DNA of 64,000 nt, from NCBI RefSeq assembly GCF_029227915.1, contig NC_079878.1, positions 3,598,001 through 3,662,000 on the forward strand. The letters are read 5' to 3'. The DNA comes from Hydractinia symbiolongicarpus (lineage: Eukaryota; Cnidaria; Hydrozoa; Anthoathecata; Hydractiniidae). The notes beneath the pieces were generated by a model. It made no database searches. It saw nothing but the letters and a program-made list of their open reading frames with translations, and was not told where the DNA came from. The position numbers were made by a program, and so were the translations under genes. Shown here piece after piece: positions 20,780 to 34,225 of this stretch (its first letter is position 1; each line of letters opens with the position of its first letter).

Positions 20780-23700
20780 TCCCATGTATACAAAGAAAGT
20801 ACCCTGTGATTAAACTCATTTCCAAAACGATTTTTTAAATTATTTTTTCTCCACTAAAGCGCATGAGACTTGTAGTTTTCAAAAATGTTTTCATTTTTGA
20901 TGAGACGCTGAAAAAAAGAAGTTTAATTGCCGGCAAACGAAAACCCGCCATTTCCCGTAAACCCCGGACTCGGCCCATATAGTCAAAAGTCTACAAAGAA
21001 AGTACCCGGGGAGTAAACTCATTTCCCATGTATACAAAGAAAGTACCCTGTGATTAAACTCATTTCCAAAACGATTTTTTAAATTATTTTTTCACCACTA
21101 GAGCGCATGAGACTTGTAGTTTTCAAAAATGTTTTCATTTTTGATGAGACGCTTATTAAAAGAAGTTTAATGGCTGGCAAACGAAAACTCGCCATTTCCT
21201 GTAAACCCCGGACTCGGCCCGTATAATCAAAAGTATTCAAAGAAAGTACCCAGGGAGTAAACTCATTTCCCGAACGATTTTTTATATTATTTTTTTCACC
21301 ACTAAAACGCATGAGACTTGTAGTTTTTAAAAATGTTTTCATTTTTGATGGGATGCTGAATAAAAGAAGCTTAATCGCCGGCACACGAAAACCCGCGATT
21401 TCCCGTAAATTCCGGACTGAGCCCGTATAGTCAAAAGTATACAAAGAAAGTACCCAGGGAGTAAAATCATTTCCCGCACGATTTTTTAAATTATTTTTTC
21501 AACACTAAAACACATGAGACTTGTAGTTTTTAAAAGTGTTTTCATTTTTGATGAGACGGTGAATAAAAGAAGTTTAATCCCCGGCAAACGAAAACCCGCG
21601 ATTTCCCGTAAACCCCGGACTCGGCCCGTATAGTCAAAAGTATACAAAGAAAGTACCCAGGGAGTAAACTCATTTCCCGAACGATTTTTTATATTATTTT
21701 TTCACCACTAAAACGCATGAGACTTGTAGTTTGCAGAAATGTTTTCATTTTTGATGAGACGCTTAATGAAAGTGGTTTAATCGCCGGCAAACGAAAACCC
21801 GCGATTTCCCGTAAATCCCGGGCTTGGCCCGTACAGTTGATAGTATACAAAGAAGGTACCCTGTGAGTAAACTCATTTCCAAAACGATTTTTTAAAGTAT
21901 CTTTTCACCACTAAAACGCATGAGACTTGTAGTTTTCAAAAATGTTTTCATTTTTGATGAGACGCTGAAAAAAAGAAGTTTAATTGCCGGCAAACGAAAA
22001 CCCGCCATTTCCCGTAAACCCCGGACTCGGCCCATATAGTGAAAAGAATACAAAGAAAGTACCCGGGGAGTAAACTCATTTCCCATGTATACAAAGAAAG
22101 TACCCTGTGATTAAACTTATTTCCAAAACGATTTTTTAAATTATTTTTTCACCACTAAAGCGCATGAGACTTGTAGTTTTTAAAAATGTTTTCATTTTTG
22201 ATGAGACGCTTATTAAAAGAAGTTTAATCGCCGGCAAACGAAAACCCGCGATTTCCCGTAAACCCCGGACTCGGCCCGTATAGTCAAAAGTATACAAAGA
22301 AAGTACCCAGGGAGTAAACTCATTTCCCGAACGATTTTTTATATTATTTTTTCACCACTAAAACGCATGAGACTTGTAGTTTTTAAAAATGTTTTCATTT
22401 TTGATGGGACGCTGAATAAAAGAAGCTTAATCGCCGGCACACGAAAACCCGCGATTTCCCGTAAATCCCGGACTGGGCCCGTATAGTCAAAAGTATACAA
22501 AGAAGGTACCCAGAGAGTAAACTCATTTCCCGAACGATTTTTTAAATTATTTTTTCACCACTAAAACGCATGAGACTTGTAGTTTGCAGAAATGTTTTCA
22601 TTTTTGATGAGACGCTTAATGAAAGTGGTTTAATCGCCGGCAAACGAAAACCCGCGATTTCCCGTAAATCCCGGGCTTGGCCCGTATAGTCGAATGCATA
22701 CAAAGAAAGTACCCTGTGAGTAAACTCATTTCCAAAACGATTTTTTAAAGTATCTTTTCACCACTAAAACGCATGAGACTTGTAGTTTTCAAAAATGTTT
22801 TCATTTTTGATGAGACGCTGAAAAAAAGAAGTTTAATTGCCGGCAAACGAAAACCCGCCATTTCCCGTAAACCCCGGACTCGGCCCATATAGTCAAAAGT
22901 ATACAAGGAAAGTACCCGGGGAGTAAACTCACTTCCCATGTATACAAAGAAAGTACCCTGTGATTAAACTCATTTCCAAAACGATTTTTTAAATTATTTT
23001 TTCACCACTAAAGCGCATGAGACTTGTAGTTTTCAAAAATGTTTTCATTTTTAATGAGACGCTTATTAAAAGAAGTTTAATCGCCGGCAAACGAAAACCC
23101 GCCATTTCCCGCAAACCCCGGACTTGGCCCGTATAGTCAAAAGTATACAAAGAAAGTACCCAGGAAGTAAACTCATTTCCCGAACGATTTTTTAAATTAT
23201 TATTTAACCACTAAAGCCCATGAGACTTGTAGTTTTTAAAAATTATTTCATTTTTGATGAGACGCTTAATGAAAGTGGTTTAATCGCCGGCAAACGAAAA
23301 CCCGCGATTTCCCGTAAATCCCGAGCTTGGCCCGTACAGTCGAATGTATACAAAGAAAGTACCCTGTGAGTAAACTCATTTCCCGAACGATTTTTTATAT
23401 TATTTTTTCACCACTAAAAGGCATGGGACTTGTAGTTTTTAAAAATGTTTTCATTTTTGATGGGACGCTGAATAAAAGAAGCTTAATCGCCGGCACACGA
23501 AAACCCGCGATTTCCCGTAAATCCCGGACTGGGCCCGCATAGTCAAAAGTATACAAAGAAAGTACCCAGGGAGTAAACTCATTTCCCGAACGATTTTTTA
23601 AATTATTTTTTCACCACTAAAACGCATGAGACTTGTAGTTTTTTAAAGTGTTTTCATTTTTGATGAGACGCTAAATAAAAGAAGTTTAATCGCCGGCAAA

Positions 23701-24860
23701 CGAAAACCCGCAATTTCCCGTAAATCCCGGACTCGGCCCGTATAGTCAAAAGTATACAAAGAAGGTACCCAGAGAGTAAACTCATTTCCCGAACGATTTT
23801 TTAAATTATTTTTTCACCACTAAAACGCATGAGACCTGTAGTTTTCAGAAATGTTTTCATTTTTGATGAGACGCTTAATGAAAGTGGTTTAATTGCCGGC
23901 AAACGAAAACCCGCGATTTCCCGTAAATCCCGAGCTTGGCCCGTACAGTCGAATGTATACAAAGAAAGTACCCTGTGAGTAAACTCATTTCCAAAACGAT
24001 TTTTTAAAGTATCTTTTCACCACTAAAACGCATGAGACTTGTAGTTTTCAAAAATGTTTTCATTTTTGATGAGACGCTGAAAAAAAGAAGTTTAATTGCC
24101 GGCAAACGAAAACCCGCCATTTCCAGTAAACCCCGGACTCGGCCCATATAGTCAAAAGTATACAAAGAAAGTACCCGGGGAGTAAACTCATTTCCCATGT
24201 ATACAAAGAAAGTACCCTGTCTTTAAACTCATTTCCAAAACGATTTTTTAAATTATTTTTTCACCACTAAAACGCATGAAACTTGTAGTTTTTAAAAATG
24301 TTTTCATTTTTGATGAGACGCTTATTAAAAGAAGTTTAATCGCCGGCAAACGAAAACCCGCCATTTCCCGTAAACCCCGGACTCGGCCCGTATAGTCAAA
24401 AGTATACAAAGAAAGTACCCAGGGAGTAAACTCATTTCCCGAACGATTTTTTATATTATTTTTTCACCACTAAAACGCATGAGACTTGTAGTTTTTAAAA
24501 ATGTTTTCATTTTTGATGGGACGCTGAATAAGAGAAGCTTAATCGCCGGCACACGAAAACCCGCGATTTCCCGTAAATCCCGGACTGGGCCCGTATAGTC
24601 AAAAGTATACAAAGAAAGTACCCCGGGAGGAAACTCATTTCCCGAACGATTTTTCAAATTATTTTTTCACCACTAAAACGCAGGAGACTTGTAGTTTTCA
24701 AAAATGTTTTCATTTTTGATGAGACGCTGAAAAAAAGAAGTTTAATTGCCGGCAAACGAAAACCCGCCATTTCCCGTAAACCCCGGATTCGGCCCATATA
24801 GTCAAAAGTATACAAAGAAAGTACCCGGAGAGTAAACTCATTTCCCATGTACACAAAGAA
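20780..24860 (+). repeat. Cluster of long (244-bp) chimeric monomers, right of the insertion
   Basis: The 41-bp back-jump junction 'tttcccatgtatac' (once 'tttcccatgtacac') is seen near 20784, 21028, 22085, 22938, 24197 and 24848. The monomers resemble those at 8-14 kb, so this cluster and the left-arm cluster were probably one domain before the transposon inserted and the local duplications occurred. Confidence 0.88.
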
Positions 24861-25094
24861 AGTACCCTGTCTTTAAACTCATTTCCAAAACGATTTTTTA
24901 AATTATTTTTTCACCACTAAAGCGCATGAGACTTGTAGTTTTCAAAAATGTTTTCATTTTTGATGAGACGCTTATTAAAAGAAGTTTAATCGCCGGCAAA
25001 CGAAAACCCGCCATTTCCCGTAAACCCCGGACTCGGCCCGTATAGTCAAAAGTATACAAAGAAAGTACCCAGGGAGTAAACTCATTTCCCGAAC

Positions 25095-28000
25095 GATGTT
25101 TTATATTATTTTTTCACTACTAAAACGCATGAGACTTGTAGTTTTTAAAAATGTTTTCATTTTGGATGGGACGCTGAATAAAAGAAGCTTAATCGCCGGC
25201 ACACGAAAACCCGCGATTTCCCGTAAATCCCGGACTGGGACCGTATAGTCAAAAGTATACAAAGAAAGTACCCAGGGAGTAAACTCATTTCCCGAACGAT
25301 TTTTTATATTATTTTTTCACCACTAAAACGCATGAGACTTGTAGTTTTTAAAAGTGTTTTCATTTTTGATGAGACGCTGAATAAAAGAAGATTAATCGCC
25401 GGCAAACGAAAACCCGCGATTTCCCGTAAATCCCGGACTCGGCCCGTATAGTCAAAAGTATACAAAGAAGGTACCCAGAGAGTAAACTCATTTCCCGAAC
25501 GATTTTTTAAATTATTTTTTCACCACTAAAACGCATGAGACTTGTAGTTTGCAGAAATGTGTTCATTTTTGATGAGACGCTTAATGAAAGTGGTTTAATC
25601 GCCGGCAAACGAAAACCCGCGATTTCCCGTAAATCCCGGGCTTGGCCCGTATAGTCGAATGCATACAAAGAAAGTACCCAGGGAGTAAACTCATTTCCCA
25701 AACGATTTTTTAAATTATTATTTAACCACTAAAGCCCATGAGACTTGTAGTTTTTAAAAATGTTTTCATTTTTGATGAGACGCTGAATAAAAGAAGTTTA
25801 ATCGCCGGCAAACGAAAACCCGCGACTTCCCGTAAATCCCCGACTCGGCCCGGATAGTCAAAAGTATACAAAGAAAGTACCCAGGGAGTAAACTCATTTC
25901 CCGAACAATTTTTTAAATTATTTTTTCACCACTAAAACGCATGAGACCTGTAGTTTTCAGAAATGTTTTCATTTTTGATGAGACGCTTAATGAAAGTGGT
26001 TTAATCGCCGGCAAACGAAAACCCGCGATTTCCCGTAAATCCCGGGCTTGGCCCGTACAGTCGAATGTATACGAAGAAAGTACCCTGTGATTAAACTCAT
26101 TTCCAAAACGATTTTTTAAATTATTTTTTCACCACTAAAGCGCATGAAACTTGTAGTTTTGAAAAATGTTTTCATTTTTGATGAGACGCTTATTAAAAGA
26201 AGTTTAATCGCCGGCAAACGAAAACCCGCCATTTCCCGTAAACCCCGGACTCGGCCTGTATAGTCAAAAGTATATAAAGAAAGTACCCAGGGAGTAAACT
26301 CATTTCCCGAACGATTTTTTATATTATTTTTTCACCACTAAAACGCATGAAACTTGTAGTTTTTAAAAATGTTTTCATTTTTGATGGGACGCTGAATAAA
26401 AGAAGTTTAATCGCCGGCAAACGAAAACCCGCGATTTCCCGTAAATCCCGGACTCGGCCCGTATAGTCAAAAGTATACAAAGAAGGTACCCAGAGAGTAA
26501 ACTCATTTCCCGAACGATTTTTTAAATTATTTTTTCACCACTAAAACGCATGAAACTTGTAGTTTGCAGAAATGTTTTCATTTTTGATGAGACGCTTAAT
26601 GAAAGTGGTTTAATCGCCGGCAAACGAAAACCCGCGATTTCCCGTAAATCCCGGACTCGGCCGTATAGTCAAAAGTATACAAAGAAGGTACCCAGGAAGT
26701 AAACTCATTTCCCGAACGATTTTTTAAATTTTTTTTTTCACCACTAAAACGCATGAGACTTGTAATTTTTAGAAATGTTTTCATTTTTGATGATACGCTT
26801 AATGAAAGTGGTTTAATCGCCGGCAAACGAAAACCCGCGATTTCCCGTAAATCCCGGACTGGGACCGTATAGTCAAAAGTATACAAAGAAAGTACCCAGG
26901 GAGTAAACTCATTTCCCGAACGATTTTTTATATTATTTTTTCACCACTAAAACGCATGAGACTTGTAGTTTTTAAAAGTGTTTTCATTTTTGATGAGACG
27001 CTTAATAAAAGAAGTTTAATCGCCGGCAAACGAAAACCCGCGATTTCCCGTAAATCCCGGACTCGGCCCGTATAGTCAAAAGTATACAAAGAAGGTACCC
27101 AGAGAGTAAACTCATTTCCCGAACGATTTTTTAAATTATTTTTTCACCACTAAAACGCATGAGACTTGTAGTTTGCAGAAATGTGTTCATTTTTGATGAG
27201 ACGCTTAATGAAAGTGGTTTAATCGCCGGCAAACGAAAACCCGCGATTTCCCGTAAATCCCGGGCTTGGCCCGTATAGTCGAATGCATACAAAGAAAGTA
27301 CCCAGGGAGTAAACTCATTTCCCGAACGATTTTTTAAATTATTATTTAACTACTAAAGCCCATGAGACTTGTAGTTTTTAAAAATGTTTTCATTTTTGAT
27401 GAGACGCTTAATGAAAGTGGTTTAATCGCCGGCAAACGAAAACCCGCGATTTCCCGTAAATCCCGGGCTTGGCCCGTACAGTCGAATGTATACGAAGAAA
27501 GTACCCTGTGATTAAACTCATTTCCAAAACGATTTTTTAAATTATTTTTTCACCACTAAAGCGCATGAAACTTGTAGTTTTGAAAAATGTTTTCATTTTT
27601 GATGAGACGCTTATTAAAAGAAGTTTAATCGCCGGCAAACGAAAACCCGCCATTTCCCGTAAACCCCGGACTCGGCCTGTATAGTCAAAAGTATATAAAG
27701 AAAGTACCCAGGGAGTAAACTCATTTCCCGAACGATTTTTTATATTATTTTTTCACCACTAAAACGCATGAAACTTGTAGTTTTTAAAAATGTTTTCATT
27801 TTTGATGGGACGCTGAATAAAAGAAGTTTAATCGCCGGCAAACGAAAACCCGCGATTTCCCGTAAATCCCGGACTCGGCCCGTATAGTCAAAAGTATACA
27901 AAGAAGGTACCCAGAGAGTAAACTCATTTCCCGAACGATTTTTTAAATTATTTTTTCACCACTAAAACGCATGAAACTTGTAGTTTGCAGAAATGTTTTC

Positions 28001-30573
28001 ATTTTTGATGAGACGCTTAATGAAAGTGGTTTAATCGCCGGCAAACGAAAACCCGCGATTTCCCGTAAATCCCGGACTCGGCCGTATAGTCAAAAGTATA
28101 CAAAGAAGGTACCCAGGAAGTAAACTCATTTCCCGAACGATTTTTTAAATTTTTTTTTTCACCACTAAAACGCATGAGACTTGTAATTTTTAGAAATGTT
28201 TTCATTTTTGATGATACGCTTAATGAAAGTGGTTTAATCGCCGGCAAACGAAAACCCGCGATTTCCCGTAAATCCCGGACTGGGACCGTATAGTCAAAAG
28301 TATACAAAGAAAGTACCCAGGGAGTAAACTCATTTCCCGAACGATTTTTTATATTATTTTTTCACCACTAAAACGCATGAGACTTGTAGTTTTTAAAAGT
28401 GTTTTCATTTTTGATGAGACGCTTAATAAAAGAAGTTTAATCGCCGGCAAACGAAAACCCGCGATTTCCCGTAAATCCCGGACTCGGCCCGTATAGTCAA
28501 AAGTATACAAAGAAGGTACCCAGAGAGTAAACTCATTTCCCGAACGATTTTTTAAATTATTTTTTCACCACTAAAACGCATGAGACTTGTAGTTTGCAGA
28601 AATGTGTTCATTTTTGATGAGACGCTTAATGAAAGTGGTTTAATCGCCGGCAAACGAAAACCCGCGATTTCCCGTAAATCCCGGGCTTGGCCCGTATAGT
28701 CGAATGCATACAAAGAAAGTACCCAGGGAGTAAACTCATTTCCCGAACGATTTTTTAAATTATTATTTAACTACTAAAGCCCATGAGACTTGTAGTTTTT
28801 AAAAATGTTTTCATTTTTGATGAGACGCTGAATAAAAGAAGTTTAATCGCCGGCAAACGAAAACCCGCGACTTCCCGTAAATCCCCGACTCGGCCCGTAT
28901 AGTCAAAAGTATACAAAGAAAGTACCCAGGGAGTAAACTCATTTCCCGAACAATTTTTTAAATTATTTTTTCACCACTAAAACGCATGAGACCTGTAGTT
29001 TTCAGAAATGTTTTCATTTTTGATGAGACGCTTAATGAAAGTGGTTTAATCGCCGGCAAACGAAAACCCGCGATTTCCCGTAAATCCCGGGCTTGGCCCG
29101 TACAGTCGAATGTATACCAAGAAAGTACCCTGTGATTAAACTCATTTCCAAAACGATTTTTTAAATTATTTTTTCACCACTAAAGCGCATGAGACTTGTA
29201 GTTTTGAAAAATGTTTTCATTTTTGATGAGACGCTTATTAAAAGAAGTTTAATTGCCGGCAAACGAAAACCCGCCATTTCCCGTAAACCCCGGACTCGGC
29301 CCGTATAGTCAAAAGTATATAAAGAAAGTACCCAGGGAGTAAACTCATTTCCCGAACGATTTTTTATATTATTTTTTCACCACTAAAACGCATGAAACTT
29401 GTAGTTTTTAAAAATGTTTTCATTTTTGATGGGACGCTGAATAAAAGAAGTTTAATCGCCAGCAAACGAAAACCCGCGATTTCCCGTAAATCCCGGACTC
29501 GGCCCGTATAGTCAAAAGTATACAAAGAAGGTACCCAGAGAGTAAACTCATTTCCCGAACGATTTTTTAAATTATTTTTTCACCACTAAAACGCATGAAA
29601 CTTGTAGTTTGCAGAAATGTTTTCATTTTTGATGAGACGCTTAATGAAAGTGGTTTAATCGCCGGCAAACGAAAACCCGCGATTTCCCGTAAATCCCGGA
29701 CTCGGCCGTATAGTCAAAAGTATACAAAGAAGGTACCCAGGAAGTAAACTCATTTCCAAAACGATTTTTTAAATTATCTTTTCACCACTAAAACGCATGA
29801 GACTTGTAGTTTTCAAAAATGTTTTTATTTTTGATGAGACGCTGAATAAAAGAAGTTTAATCGCCGGCAAACGAAAACCCGCCATTTCCCGTAAACCCCG
29901 GACTCGGCCCGTATAGTCAAAAGTATACAAAGAAAGTACCCAGGGAGTAAACTCATTTCCAGAACGATTTTTTAAATTATTTTTTCACCACTAAAACGCA
30001 TGGGACTTGTAGTTTTTAAAAGTGTTTTCATTTTTGATGAGACGCTGAATAAAAGAAGTTTAATCGCCGGCAAACGAAAACCCGCGTTTTACCGTAAATC
30101 CCGGACTCGGCCCGTATAGTCAAAAGTATACAAAGAAGGTACGCAGAGAGTAAACTCATTTCCCGAACGATTTTTTATATTATTTTTTCACCACTAAAAC
30201 GCATGAAACTTGTAGTTTTTAAAAATGTTTTCATTTTTGATGGGACGCTGAATAAAAGAAGTTTAATCGCCAGCAAACGAAAACCCGCGATTTCCCGTAA
30301 ATCCCGGACTCGGCCCGTATAGTCAAAAGTATACAAAGAAGGTACCCAGAGAGTAAACTCATTTCCCGAACGATTTTTTAAATTATTTTTTCACCACTAA
30401 AACGCATGAAACTTGTAGTTTGCAGAAATGTTTTCATTTTTGATGAGACGCTTAATGAAAGTGGTTTAATCGCAAGCAAACGAAAACCCGCGATTTCCCG
30501 TAAATCCCGGACTCGGCCGTATAGTCAAAAGTATACAAAGAAGGTACCCAGGGAGTAAACTCATTTCCCGAAC
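25095..30573 (+). repeat. 20-monomer higher-order repeat, copy I (27 monomers, expanded)
   Basis: The copy begins at the private variant 'aacgatgttttatatt', followed by 'catttt' joined to 'ggatggg'. It is 5,479 bp, against 4,058 bp in the unexpanded copy. The extra 1,421 bp is a tandem duplication of seven monomers (about 25985-27405 and 27406-28826). Both halves carry 'ttaactactaaag', which is absent from the other copies. It ends with an S monomer carrying 'atcgcaagcaaacg' (about 30469). Confidence 0.88.
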
Positions 30574-33500
30574 GATGTTTTATATTATTTTTTCACTACT
30601 AAAACGCATGAGACTTGTAGTTTTTAAAAATGTTTTCATTTTGGATGGGACGCTGAATAAAAGAAGCTTAATCGCCGGCACACGAAAACCCGCGATTTCC
30701 CGTAAATCCCGGACTGGGACCGTATAGTCAAAAGTATACAAAGAAAGTACCCAGGGAGTAAACTCATTTCCCGAACGATTTTTTATATTATTTTTTCACC
30801 ACTAAAACGCATGAGACTTGTAGTTTTTAAAAGTGTTTTCATTTTTGATGAGACGCTGAATAAAAGAAGATTAATCGCCGGCAAACGAAAACCCGCGATT
30901 TCCCGTAAATCCCGGACTCGGCCCGTATAGTCAAAAGTATACAAAGAAGGTACCCAGAGAGTAAACTCATTTCCCGAACGATTTTTTAAATTATTTTTTC
31001 ACCACTAAAACGCATGAGACTTGTAGTTTGCAGAAATGTGTTCATTTTTGATGAGACGCTTAATGAAAGTGGTTTAATCGCCGGCAAACGAAAACCCGCG
31101 ATTTCCCGTAAATCCCGGGCTTGGCCCGTATAGTCGAATGCATACAAAGAAAGTACCCAGGGAGTAAACTCATTTCCCAAACGATTTTTTAAATTATTAT
31201 TTAACCACTAAAGCCCATGAGACTTGTAGTTTTTAAAAATGTTTTCATTTTTGATGAGACGCTGAATAAAAGAAGTTTAATCGCCGGCAAACGAAAACCC
31301 GCGACTTCCCGTAAATCCCCGACTCGGCCCGGATAGTCAAAAGTATACAAAGAAAGTACCCAGGGAGTAAACTCATTTCCCGAACAATTTTTTAAATTAT
31401 TTTTTCACCACTAAAACGCATGAGACCTGTAGTTTTCAGAAATGTTTTCATTTTTGATGAGACGCTTAATGAAAGTGGTTTAATCGCCGGCAAACGAAAA
31501 CCCGCGATTTCCCGTAAATCCCGGGCTTGGCCCGTACAGTCGAATGTATACGAAGAAAGTACCCTGTGATTAAACTCATTTCCAAAACGATTTTTTATAT
31601 TATTTTTTCACCACTAAAACGCATGAAACTTGTAGTTTGCAGAAATGTTTTCATTTTTGATGAGACGCTTAATGAAAGTGGTTTAATCGCCGGCAAACGA
31701 AAACCCGCGATTTCCCGTAAATCCCGGACTCGGCCGTATAGTCAAAAGTATACAAAGAAGGTACCCAGGAAGTAAACTCATTTCCCGAACGATTTTTTAA
31801 ATTTTTTTTTTCACCACTAAAACGCATGAGACTTGTAATTTTTAGAAATGTTTTCATTTTTGATGATACGCTTAATGAAAGTGGTTTAATCGCCGGCAAA
31901 CGAAAACCCGCGATTTCCCGTAAATCCCGGACTGGGACCGTATAGTCAAAAGTATACAAAGAAAGTACCCAGGGAGTAAACTCATTTCCCGAACGATTTT
32001 TTATATTATTTTTTCACCACTAAAACGCATGAGACTTGTAGTTTTTAAAAGTGTTTTCATTTTTGAAGAGACGCTTAATAAAAGAAGTTTAATCGCCGGC
32101 AAACGAAAACCCGCGATTTCCCGTAAATCCCGGACTCGGCCCGTATAGTCAAAAGTATACAAAGAAGGTACCCAGAGAGTAAACTCATTTCCCGAACGAT
32201 TTTTTAAATTATTTTTTCACCACTAAAACGCATGAGACTTGTAGTTTGCAGAAATGTGTTCATTTTTGATGAGACGCTTAATGAAAGTGGTTTAATCGCC
32301 GGCAAACGAAAACCCGCGATTTCCCGTAAATCCCGGGCTTGGCCCGTATAGTCGAATGCATACAAAGAAAGTACCCAGGGAGTAAACTCATTTCCCGAAC
32401 GATTTTTTAAATTATTATTTAACCACTAAAGCCCATGAGACTTGTAGTTTTTAAAAATGTTTTCATTTTTGATGAGACGCTGAATAAAAGAAGTTTAATC
32501 GCCGGCAAACGAAAACCCGCGACTTCCCGTAAATCCCCGACTCGGCCCGTATAGTCAAAAGTATACAAAGAAAGTACCCAGGGAGTAAACTCATTTCCCG
32601 AACAATTTTTTAAATTATTTTTTCACCACTAAAACGCATGAGACCTGTAGTTTTCAGAAATGTTTTCATTTTTGATGAGACGCTTAATGAAAGTGGTTTA
32701 ATCGCCGGCAAACGAAAACCCGCGATTTCCCGTAAATCCCGGGCTTGGCCCGTACAGTCGAATGTATACCAAGAAAGTACCCTGTGATTAAACTCATTTC
32801 CAAAACGATTTTTTAAATTATTTTTTCACCACTAAAGCGCATGAGACTTGTAGTTTTGAAAAATGTTTTCATTTTTGATGAGACGCTTATTAAAAGAAGT
32901 TTAATTGCCGGCAAACGAAAACCCGCCATTTCCCGTAAACCCCGGACTCGGCCCGTATAGTCAAAAGTATATAAAGAAAGTACCCAGGGAGTAAACTCAT
33001 TTCCCGAACGATTTTTTATATTATTTTTTCACCACTAAAACGCATGAAACTTGTAGTTTTTAAAAATGTTTTCATTTTTGATGGGACGCTGAATAAAAGA
33101 AGTTTAATCGCCAGCAAACGAAAACCCGCGATTTCCCGTAAATCCCGGACTCGGCCCGTATAGTCAAAAGTATACAAAGAAGGTACCCAGAGAGTAAACT
33201 CATTTCCCGAACGATTTTTTAAATTATTTTTTCACCACTAAAACGCATGAAACTTGTAGTTTGCAGAAATGTTTTCATTTTTGATGAGACGCTTAATGAA
33301 AGTGGTTTAATCGCCGGCAAACGAAAACCCGCGATTTCCCGTAAATCCCGGACTCGGCCGTATAGTCAAAAGTATACAAAGAAGGTACCCAGGAAGTAAA
33401 CTCATTTCCAAAACGATTTTTTAAATTATCTTTTCACCACTAAAACGCATGAGACTTGTAGTTTTCAAAAATGTTTTTATTTTTGATGAGACGCTGAATA

Positions 33501-34225
33501 AAAGAAGTTTAATCGCCGGCAAACGAAAACCCGCCATTTCCCGTAAACCCCGGACTCGGCCCGTATAGTCAAAAGTATACAAAGAAAGTACCCAGGGAGT
33601 AAACTCATTTCCAGAACGATTTTTTAAATTATTTTTTCACCACTAAAACGCATGGGACTTGTAGTTTTTAAAAGTGTTTTCATTTTTGATGAGACGCTGA
33701 ATAAAAGAAGTTTAATCGCCGGCAAACGAAAACCCGCGTTTTACCGTAAATCCCGGACTCGGCCCGTATAGTCAAAAGTATACAAAGAAGGTACGCAGAG
33801 AGTAAACTCATTTCCCGAACGATTTTTTATATTATTTTTTCACCACTAAAACGCATGAAACTTGTAGTTTTTAAAAATGTTTTCATTTTTGATGGGACGC
33901 TGAATAAAAGAAGTTTAATCGCCAGCAAACGAAAACCCGCGATTTCCCGTAAATCCCGGACTCGGCCCGTATAGTCAAAAGTATACAAAGAAGGTACCCA
34001 GAGAGTAAACTCATTTCCCGAACGATTTTTTAAATTATTTTTTCACCACTAAAACGCATGAAACTTGTAGTTTGCAGAAATGTTTTCATTTTTGATGAGA
34101 CGCTTAATGAAAGTGGTTTAATCGCAAGCAAACGAAAACCCGCGATTTCCCGTAAATCCCGGACTCGGCCGTATAGTCAAAAGTATACAAAGAAGGTACC
34201 CAGGGAGTAAACTCATTTCCCGAAC
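30574..34225 (+). repeat. 20-monomer higher-order repeat, copy II (18 monomers, contracted)
   Basis: The copy is 3,652 bp and starts at the same 'aacgatgttttatatt' marker. Compared with copy III it lacks 406 bp (two monomers), and the deletion point falls in the chimeric monomer at about 31575-31640. The remaining sequence appears almost identical to copies I and III, including 'cgcgttttaccg', 'atcgccagcaaacg' and 'atcgcaagcaaacg'. Confidence 0.88.
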
